9,411 bases of DNA, taken from contig JAFGJA010000270.1 of assembly GCA_016929355.1 (NCBI GenBank), positions 1 to 9,411 on the forward strand, written 5' to 3'. The notes beneath the pieces are model-generated. The model saw nothing but the letters and a program-made list of their open reading frames with translations, was not told the DNA's origin and made no database searches. Numbering within the stretch: the first letter of the stretch is position 1; each line of letters begins with the position of its first letter. The DNA is from Anaerolineae bacterium (GTDB lineage: Bacteria > Chloroflexota > Anaerolineae > Aggregatilineales > Aggregatilineaceae). Position numbers and translations under genes: made by a program. This document shows positions 1-5,253 of this stretch, in pieces.

Positions 1-387
1 CAAGCGAAACTGCGCGGCAGCCGGATTGTCGCTGTCGGAACCACCGCCGTGCGCACGCTCGAAACCGCCGCGATCCGCTCCGCCGCCTATGGCAGCGTCT
101 ACAACGATCCGGCGAGTGTGCGGCGCACCTTGCAGAATATGGATGATACTATCTGTGCGTGGCGTCCGGTGATGGCGATTGAGGAAGATACCGATTTGTT
201 TATTACGCCGGGGTATCGTTTTCGGGCGGTGGATGTGATGCTCACGAATTTCCACCTACCGCGCTCTACCCTATTGATGCTGGTGAGCGCTTTTGCGGGA
301 CGCAACCATATACTCCACGCCTATCAGGAGGCCATCAGCGAGGAGTACCGGTTCTACAGCCTGGGCGATTGCTGCTTGTTCATATAA
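1..387 (+). CDS. queA: QueA, tRNA preQ1 ribosyltransferase-isomerase, 3' part
   Basis: The reading frame is open from the first base, so the 5' part lies outside the window; 128 C-terminal residues are present out of about 340 usual for the family. QueA transfers and isomerises the ribosyl moiety of S-adenosylmethionine onto preQ1 at the tRNA wobble position, giving epoxyqueuosine, in the cytoplasm. Family motifs seen are IVAVGTTAVRTLE near the fragment's start, the block GYRFRAVDVMLTNFHLP, STLLMLVSAFAG, and the closing AY...EYRFYSLGD. The usual family ending is GDAMLI; here it reads GDCCLFI and stops, so the last residues diverge while the length is normal. The gene converges on the small minus-strand gene, with 20 bases between the stops. 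Identification is firm from the conserved C-terminal motifs; I did not see the N-terminal half. Confidence 0.95.
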   Translation, partial: QAKLRGSRIVAVGTTAVRTLETAAIRSAAYGSVYNDPASVRRTLQNMDDTICAWRPVMAIEEDTDLFITPGYRFRAVDVMLTNFHLPRSTLLMLVSAFAGRNHILHAYQEAISEEYRFYSLGDCCLFI

Positions 388-407
388 GCAAGTATTCCAG
401 TCTGCGA

Positions 408-653
408 TCAGGGTTTCGCAAACCAGTTCAACAGTTTCTTAACGATACTGCGTTTATTAGCCAGCACCTGTTGGTATTCACGATTAAGTTGAGTTGACAG
501 ATTTTCCAACTCATCGACGTTCATCCGCGCGCCATTTACCAACACCCAGCTATTGCCTATATCACGTAGTTCTCTGGGTTCCCGTTGGTAGAGCAAGCGG
601 TAAACGTCCAAATACCGGGCCATTGCTTTTTCGACCCTTACATTGGTTTCCAA
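408..653 (-). CDS. Small hypothetical protein, 81 aa, TTG start
   Basis: I do not recognise this protein. It has 81 residues, no signal peptide or membrane helix, and looks mostly helical. Residues about 48-75 (ELENLSTQLNREYQQVLANK and following) are charged and heptad-like, so a short coiled coil or helical hairpin is possible; the tail is basic with a Trp-Phe pair. I chose the TTG at 653 because a GAGG Shine-Dalgarno sequence lies 8 bases upstream. The only in-frame ATG is residue 11, which has no such site. The frame stays open further upstream but shows no ATG, GTG or TTG codon there. A TATACT hexamer at 693-698 could be a -10 box, without a convincing -35. The gene is divergent from the purine phosphorylase operon and convergent with queA. 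That it is a real gene is an inference from the ribosome binding site and protein-like composition. Confidence 0.6.
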   Translation of the reverse strand: METNVRVEKAMARYLDVYRLLYQREPRELRDIGNSWVLVNGARMNVDELENLSTQLNREYQQVLANKRSIVKKLLNWFAKP

Positions 654-655
654 TG
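641..655. repeat. Perfect 6-bp inverted repeat over a start codon
   Basis: CATTGG-TTT-CCAATG is a perfect inverted repeat with a 3-base loop. It spans the TTG start codon of the 81-residue minus-strand gene. In that mRNA the start codon would sit inside the stem, so it could modulate translation. It could equally be chance or a protein-binding palindrome. Confidence 0.4.
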
Positions 656-869
656 TCTCTACCTCGCTCTCAGGACCAACACATTTGTTTCCAGTATAGT
701 GAATGTACCCGTAAAATGCTATGAAATTCCTCTGAAAACACTCTACAGAATACAGCGTTTTTGCTTAACGTGCCATAAAAAATTTGTTTAGAGTCAGGTT
801 TGATTTTGGCAAATGCCCCGGCAATGTTAAAATGAATCACTCTATATTGCTTTCATATACTGGAGATTC
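654..869. other. AT-rich divergent intergenic region
   Basis: This spacer of about 216 bases separates the small minus-strand gene from the phosphorylase operon and is visibly richer in A and T than its surroundings. It contains the forward promoter at 806-833 and a weak minus-strand -10 candidate at 693-698. I see no purine-riboswitch fold, tRNA or other structured RNA, and no convincing ORF. Confidence 0.6.
806..833 (+). promoter_or_regulatory. Extended -10 promoter for the phosphorylase operon
   Basis: TTGGCA at 806-811 matches the -35 consensus at five of six positions. It lies 16 bases before TAAAAT at 828-833, which is preceded by TGT, giving an extended -10 element. Transcription would start near 840, leaving a leader of about 30 bases before the phosphorylase start. 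It is the best housekeeping-sigma-type promoter in the spacer. The assignment is by eye from consensus matching. Confidence 0.6.
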
Positions 870-1757
870 TTGCGACACATGGACCATATTCCTGAAGCAC
901 ATTACCGCGAAGCCGCCACCGCGATCCAGGCTCGCCTGACGCAGCAACCCACTATCGGTCTGATTTTGGGGTCCGGGTTGGGGGCATTGGTGGACGAAAT
1001 CGAAAACGCGACTGTCATTACCTACAATGAAATTCCACATTGGCCGAGTTCAACCGTGATGGGGCATGTGGGTCGCCTGGTCATTGGCGATTTTGAGGGT
1101 AACAGCGTGGTAGCGATGCAAGGGCGCTTGCACTTTTACGAGGGTTACACGATGGCCCAGGTCACGCTGCCGGTGCGTGTGATGCGCCTGTTGGGGATCA
1201 ATACGCTGGTCGTGACCAACGCCGCCGGTGGGCTGAATGCCAGCTTTGAAGCGGGCGATATTATGGTCATCGAAGATCATATTTTTGTGCCCGGTCTGGC
1301 GGGGTATACGCCCTTACGCGGTCCCAATGCCGATCTGTTTGGCCCACGTTTCTCGATCCACACACACAGCTATACCCCATCCTTGCGCAAGCTGGCGCAC
1401 AAGGTTGCCCAGGCGAATGACATTAAAATCTGCGAAGGTGTCTATGTCGGGCTGTCCGGTCCGGCGTTTGAGACGCCCGCCGAAGTGCGGATGCTGCGCG
1501 CCTGGGGCGGTGATGCCGTGGGTATGTCCACCGCGCCGGAAGTGCTGGTCGCGTGCCATGCGGGAATGCGCGTCCTGGGTTTTTCGAGCATCACCAATGT
1601 CTCGTTGGACAGCACCGCCGCCCAGGACGAAGTGACGCACGAAGATGTGCTGCGCCTCGGCCAACAGATTGTGCCCAAGCTGGCGACGATTATCCGGGGC
1701 GTGCTGCGTGAAATGCCCCCTTACGATCCGTCAGAGATAGAAAATAAGCCGGAATAA
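870..1757 (+). CDS. punA: Purine nucleoside phosphorylase, trimeric (6-oxopurine) type
   Basis: This enzyme splits inosine and guanosine with phosphate into the free base and ribose 1-phosphate (purine salvage, cytoplasm). Motifs of the trimeric family occur in order: GSGLG (34-38), GHVG with His66, GRLHFYEGY (85-93, Arg86, His88, Tyr90), TNAAGG (116-121), GPAFETPAE (197-205), GMSTAPE (218-224), SITN with Asn243, and His257. Phe200, Glu201, Met219, Ser220, Asn243 and His257 fall at the same numbers as in the human enzyme. Glu201 and Asn243 predict 6-oxopurine nucleosides, not adenosine. The length of 295 is normal, with a slightly long C-terminal tail. Two starts are possible: TTG at 870, 4 bases after GGAG, or ATG at 879, 13 bases after it, giving 292 residues. 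A promoter lies at 806-833, and the next gene follows after 2 bases, so the two are probably co-transcribed. Confidence 0.95.
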   Translation: MRHMDHIPEAHYREAATAIQARLTQQPTIGLILGSGLGALVDEIENATVITYNEIPHWPSSTVMGHVGRLVIGDFEGNSVVAMQGRLHFYEGYTMAQVTLPVRVMRLLGINTLVVTNAAGGLNASFEAGDIMVIEDHIFVPGLAGYTPLRGPNADLFGPRFSIHTHSYTPSLRKLAHKVAQANDIKICEGVYVGLSGPAFETPAEVRMLRAWGGDAVGMSTAPEVLVACHAGMRVLGFSSITNVSLDSTAAQDEVTHEDVLRLGQQIVPKLATIIRGVLREMPPYDPSEIENKPE

Positions 1758-1759
1758 CC

Positions 1760-2542
1760 ATGTTCGAGAGCCTCGTCTTTCTGATCCGGGATGTTGCGCG
1801 CGGACTTTATATCATCAGTATGGGTGGTATTTTGTTCATGGCGCTGCGCTTGCGTGGGGCGCGGCGTGAATTGTCCATGTCACAATTCACGTTGGAACGC
1901 GAACACGCCCTCGTCAAGCAGGCCAACGCGATCACGTTTGGCGGGCTGATGATCGAATTTTTGATCGCTATCTGGGCCATTGCGAACGTGATGGCCCCGA
2001 CCATTGACGATATTCAGGCGGGTGATCAGGCGGGTGGCGTGCCGCCCATGGAACGATTCGTCACCAGCACACCCGCGCCTAATCCGCCCGTCGCGCTCGG
2101 CGTGGATGGCGCGATTGATACCGGACCGGACCTGTTCGCTAGTCCGGTCCCAACGGTGACGCCCGTGGGCACGATCATGCCCGATGCGCCGGATATTGTG
2201 GGCTGTGCCAATGATGCGGCCTGGATTCATGTACCCGGCAACGGTCAACTGTTGTTTGAGGCGACGACGGTCCTCGGCACGGCCAGCGTCAGCGATTTTG
2301 CGTTTTACCGCTTTGAGATCAAACAGGCCGTTACCGGCGCGGAATTTGCCCCTATTGGCGGTGATAAACCGGTCCCGGTGGTGAATGGGCCATTAGGCGA
2401 AATTTTGCCGTTTAGCCTCCCCACCGGGGAATATCGTTTCCGGCTGGTCGTGTTTGATAACACCCAAACGCTGCGCGCCTCGTGCGAAATCACGATCCAC
2501 ATCAGCGAGCCGCCGCCCACTGCAACGCCGATTGGGGGCTAG
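1760..2542 (+). CDS. Two-helix membrane protein with extracytoplasmic beta-rich domain
   Basis: I do not recognise a family for this 260-residue protein. Hydrophobic segments lie at about 12-29 and 57-79. Between them is a basic stretch (RLRGARRE, 31-38) that should be cytoplasmic, so the C-terminal part should lie outside the membrane. Residues about 80-145 form a Pro/Thr-rich linker. Residues about 147-250 look like one beta-sandwich-type domain ending in a Pro/Thr tail, PPPTATP. Cys149 and Cys242 bracket this domain and could form a disulfide. The ATG lies 2 bases after the phosphorylase stop, with a weak GGA-type ribosome site inside that gene's end, which implies translational coupling. 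Its stop faces the stop of a secreted-protein gene 15 bases away. A cell-surface or envelope-sensing role is possible, but the sequence does not show a function. Confidence 0.85.
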   Translation: MFESLVFLIRDVARGLYIISMGGILFMALRLRGARRELSMSQFTLEREHALVKQANAITFGGLMIEFLIAIWAIANVMAPTIDDIQAGDQAGGVPPMERFVTSTPAPNPPVALGVDGAIDTGPDLFASPVPTVTPVGTIMPDAPDIVGCANDAAWIHVPGNGQLLFEATTVLGTASVSDFAFYRFEIKQAVTGAEFAPIGGDKPVPVVNGPLGEILPFSLPTGEYRFRLVVFDNTQTLRASCEITIHISEPPPTATPIGG

Positions 2543-2557
2543 CCGCTCACGCGCTGA

Positions 2558-3721
2558 TCACGATTTGCGCTGCCATGTGACCTGTAGTGTGGCCTGGCTC
2601 CGCGTAAATACAGGGGGAATCTGCACGATCACGATCACATCACTATCAATGGTGACAGTGTGTTCGATGGTGTCAAACAAGGGATTTACGGTATCGGTGA
2701 TGTTGTTGGGGCCGAGGATCGAATAATGTCCCTGCCATTCCCCGCCTTCTGTATAAACACTGACGCGCGCTCCGGTTCCCTCGACAACCTTTAAGTCGAT
2801 GGTAACGACATCCCCCTGTGACGTATCAAGCCGGATCGTCTGCATGGGGTCTTGATATGTAACCGTTACCAGTCCCATCAGATTTTCAGCCAGGGTTTGT
2901 GCTTGAGATGGGGTGAACACCACTGAGTAATCACCGGTTGATTTTACGAAAACCCGGAAATCATTTCCGCCAAGATAATACAAGTAGAGTTGGGCAATAC
3001 CATTGAGATTGTCGTCGCGTTGTGTCCCATCAACCCATTGCAGGACAAGCTGGCGATCTTCGGACAGCGTCAACTGCTCCCCCAGGTAGGGCAGATAGGG
3101 TTGATAAGCCGCCCACATAAAATCCCCATCGGCGGCAGCATCTTCGATCTGGATCGTGAACGGTTGGTTTTGATCCGCTTCCAGCATATACATTTGGTAC
3201 GGCACAGTCGGCGTAAGAATGGCATCCATCCTCTGCTTGGGTGTTAGGGGCTGTGGCGTCACCGGATAGGCTGTGAACTGGTAAGTAGCTGGTCCCTCTA
3301 GTGATACAGGGCGTACAAGCCAAAATTCAACAGTCTGGCGCGTCTCAGGCTGGTTCGTTGCCGGAATGACAAGCGTTTGGGATATAGGCGCATCGCCCCC
3401 TCCACCGCCTTCGAATGGGCAATCCTCTTGTTCAGTTGTAGGTGTTGTGATGCGCACACAATGGCGATCCATGATGAATTTATCCGCTTCGAAGGCGACG
3501 ACAACATCCTGATTAACGGGAACCTCAAAGGTATATCGCGCGGTTTCTTCGCCAGGCTGAAGTGTCCCGGTCATGGTTTTGTAAAACGAAAGCGGTACGG
3601 CAGGCATCGGTGTTTCTGATGCCTGCAAGGGTGAGGTATCGGCGTTGAGGGATTGATGAGAGGTGAGCGATAAAAAGAGACTGAAGGTTACGATCAGCAG
3701 CAAAACCAGTGAGCGGCACAT
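2558..3721 (-). CDS. Secreted protein with three beta-sandwich-like segments
   Basis: The product has 387 residues and starts with a typical signal peptide: Arg3, a hydrophobic core from about 5 to 20, and a likely cleavage after Ala27 (LNA/DTS). The rest is rich in Thr, Val, Gln and aromatic residues and falls into three similar segments, about 45-153, 163-270 and 280-385. The first has the GTLQPGEETARYTFEV pattern seen in bacterial pre-peptidase C-terminal-like beta-sandwich domains. Cys88 and Cys101 could pair, next to a run of five glycines (105-109). No catalytic motif is visible. I chose the ATG at 3721, which has AGGAGGAG about 9 bases upstream and begins the signal peptide. The open frame continues further upstream, but only as a shadow of yqeC-mocA. 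The spacer to that gene is 52 bases and holds a promoter candidate. The function, perhaps ligand or surface binding, is unknown. Confidence 0.85.
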   Translation of the reverse strand: MCRSLVLLLIVTFSLFLSLTSHQSLNADTSPLQASETPMPAVPLSFYKTMTGTLQPGEETARYTFEVPVNQDVVVAFEADKFIMDRHCVRITTPTTEQEDCPFEGGGGGDAPISQTLVIPATNQPETRQTVEFWLVRPVSLEGPATYQFTAYPVTPQPLTPKQRMDAILTPTVPYQMYMLEADQNQPFTIQIEDAAADGDFMWAAYQPYLPYLGEQLTLSEDRQLVLQWVDGTQRDDNLNGIAQLYLYYLGGNDFRVFVKSTGDYSVVFTPSQAQTLAENLMGLVTVTYQDPMQTIRLDTSQGDVVTIDLKVVEGTGARVSVYTEGGEWQGHYSILGPNNITDTVNPLFDTIEHTVTIDSDVIVIVQIPPVFTRSQATLQVTWQRKS

Positions 3722-3722
3722 G

Positions 3723-3734
3723 GGAGAATTCTCC
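3723..3734. promoter_or_regulatory. 12-bp perfect palindrome at the ribosome binding site
   Basis: GGAGAATTCTCC is a perfect palindrome immediately before the ATG at 3721 of the secreted-protein gene, and it includes part of its Shine-Dalgarno sequence. In RNA, GGAG and CUCC could pair around an AAUU loop and partly mask the site. As DNA it could be an operator. Neither role is shown. Confidence 0.35.
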
Positions 3735-3758
3735 TCCTCAATAACCGATTTTGCTCTG

Positions 3759-3788
3759 AGTATAGGTCCATCTTTATTTATCCGACAA
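3759..3788 (-). promoter_or_regulatory. Possible promoter for the secreted-protein gene
   Basis: On the minus strand, TATACT (3759-3764) is a good -10 box. TTGTCG (3783-3788) matches four of six -35 positions at an 18-base spacing. The start point would lie about 30 bases before the ATG at 3721. The -35 box overlaps the last codons of yqeC-mocA, so read-through from the upstream operon is also possible. Confidence 0.35.
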
Positions 3789-5138
3789 TCCTGCCCACAA
3801 CCGCTCCTGGCGGTATTGTTCCGGTGTGTCGATGTCGCGCAAAATGCTATCCGATTCGACCTCAACCGCCGCGATGTGATCGGGATGGCGGCGCATGACA
3901 TCGCGCGGCGCGCCGGATTCCAGCGCCAGCAGTTCCGGCCAGAAGCGCCGGTCAAACAACACCGGATGCCCGCGTTGGCCGCGATGCTCCGGCACAACGA
4001 TCCCGCCCTGTCTGGTGGCGTAGGCGTCCATCACGCGGCTGATCACGCGCCCATCCAGCGAGGGTTGATCGCCTAACACAACCAGACTCGCGGCGGTGGT
4101 TTGCGCCAGATCGCCTAAAGCCACTTGTAACGATGACAGCATTTCACCCGCCATATAACCGGGATTATGCACTGTCCGCACCGGGAGTTTTTTCAGGGCG
4201 CGCGCCACATCGCCGCCCCGGTAGCCAGTCACGACGACAATCTCAGGAATTCGCGCCGTGATCAGGCGCGTTACAATCGATTCGATCACGGTGCGCCCAT
4301 CCCAGGGCAGCAGCACTTTTGAGCGTCCCATGCGCGCTGATCGACCCGCCGCCAGCACAACGGCCCCGACGCGGCGCTGTATCTCATGCACCGGATCGCC
4401 AGTATGCTGCATTTCCCCTAACGCCACCGCTTCGATCCGCGTGGAGCGCAGCGCCATCTGCGCCACCCGGCGCGCGCGTTCGCGTTCGTGTCCGTTTGCC
4501 GTGACCTTATTTAGCAGCGCCACCACGCGCGTTTTTTCCGGTACGCCGCGCATCCCCAATTCCGCATCGCGGATCGTGACCGCCATCCAGGGCGGGAGGA
4601 CTTCGCCGCCATCGGGGAAGCCGTAACGCTCCCGAATCCGTTCCGCGTTATAGATGTGATCGTCGTCCAACGGTTGTCCTAATGCATCCAAGCCCGCCAT
4701 CAACACGACGAGCGACGTATCCGCTGGGATCACGGGTTCGTGATCATACGGCGCTTTGAGCGAACGGCGGCTGGCTCCATCCGCTTCGATCAGCAGCACG
4801 TCCGAATTGACCGTATCGACCAGTTCGGTGATCACTTCAGGATGGAAACCGATAATATGCTGCTTCGTGTGATCCGTACCGGCGTGCAAAAACACAAAAC
4901 CGTGATTGTCCAGCCATGCGCGAATTTCGGCGGGTTTCGTGTTGCGTGAGAGTTTCGCCGCCAGGGGCGCGCGTTCGATTTCATGAGCATTGAGCGTTGT
5001 TGTGGTCGTGGCTAACACGCGCCACCCGTCGCTGCGTAATTCTTCGGCCAACCGGAACAACGCTGACGTTTTCCCGCCAGCCCCGATGAATGCCACCACA
5101 TCTCCACGCTGCACACGCAGCGCATCTCGCAAGCGCAT
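3774..5138 (-). CDS. mocA: YqeC-MocA fusion, molybdenum hydroxylase cofactor maturation
   Basis: This 454-residue protein joins two maturation domains. Residues 1-250 resemble YqeC, an accessory protein linked to selenium-dependent molybdenum hydroxylases. They show a P-loop-like GAGGKTS (19-25), the ATTTTT stretch (43-48), IEADGASRRSLKAP (117-130) and LLNK (208-211). Residues about 256-454 are MocA-like, a cytidylyltransferase that makes molybdopterin cytosine dinucleotide. They show LAAGRSARMGRSKVLLP (262-278), LGDQP (355-359), GHPVLFD (390-396) and RDIDTPEQY (434-442). The ATG at 5138 was chosen because AGGTGG lies 4 bases upstream; an ATG at 5204 lacks a ribosome site and would run through a hairpin. 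The gene follows the catalytic hydroxylase subunit after 115 bases, which fits maturation of that enzyme. Domain assignment is firm; a selenium role here is inference, since no other selenium gene is visible. Confidence 0.9.
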   Translation of the reverse strand: MRLRDALRVQRGDVVAFIGAGGKTSALFRLAEELRSDGWRVLATTTTTLNAHEIERAPLAAKLSRNTKPAEIRAWLDNHGFVFLHAGTDHTKQHIIGFHPEVITELVDTVNSDVLLIEADGASRRSLKAPYDHEPVIPADTSLVVLMAGLDALGQPLDDDHIYNAERIRERYGFPDGGEVLPPWMAVTIRDAELGMRGVPEKTRVVALLNKVTANGHERERARRVAQMALRSTRIEAVALGEMQHTGDPVHEIQRRVGAVVLAAGRSARMGRSKVLLPWDGRTVIESIVTRLITARIPEIVVVTGYRGGDVARALKKLPVRTVHNPGYMAGEMLSSLQVALGDLAQTTAASLVVLGDQPSLDGRVISRVMDAYATRQGGIVVPEHRGQRGHPVLFDRRFWPELLALESGAPRDVMRRHPDHIAAVEVESDSILRDIDTPEQYRQERLWAGLSDK

Positions 5139-5177
5139 AATACCACCTATTGGCTCTAAACGTTTCGGGGAGGTGAA

Positions 5178-5202
5178 GGGGCGAGGGTGCAAAACTCGCC
5201 CC
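5178..5202. repeat. Perfect 8-bp inverted repeat in the hydroxylase-maturation spacer
   Basis: GGGGCGAG (5178-5185) and CTCGCCCC (5195-5202) are perfect inverted copies around a 9-base loop, in the 115-base spacer between the catalytic subunit stop and the yqeC-mocA start. On the minus (coding) strand no T-run follows the stem, so it is not a standard terminator. On the plus strand ATTTATT follows, but no plus-strand gene ends there. It could be an mRNA-stabilising or processing hairpin, a weak attenuator, or a remnant of a GC-rich intergenic repeat. The adjoining GGGGAGGTGAAGGGGCGAGG is purine-rich in the manner of interspersed repeats. Confidence 0.6.
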
Positions 5203-5253
5203 ATTTATTGTGTATTCTCGTTGAATCGTTCGGCACACGCAACTGCGCCCGGA

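Noticed and set aside
412..424. GGTTT-CGC-AAACC hairpin between queA and the small gene, as a terminator
   Set aside because: The stem has only 5 base pairs, lies within the last codons of the minus-strand gene, and no T-run follows on either strand.
803..833. ATTTT...AAAAT symmetry across the phosphorylase promoter as an operator
   Set aside because: Only the outer AT-rich bases and a few inner positions match; the inner halves do not pair, so it is weak in an AT-rich spacer.
654..869. Purine or preQ1 riboswitch ahead of the phosphorylase
   Set aside because: The likely leader is only about 30 bases and no matching conserved core or pseudoknot is visible.
3722..3997. Upstream extension of the secreted-protein frame to 3997
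   Set aside because: The added 92 residues are Arg/Cys-rich, overlap yqeC-mocA in another frame, and would bury the clear signal peptide that starts at 3721.
5139..5204. Longer start for yqeC-mocA at 5204
   Set aside because: There is no ribosome site before it, the added 22 residues do not fit the YqeC N-terminus, and the stretch contains the hairpin at 5178-5202.
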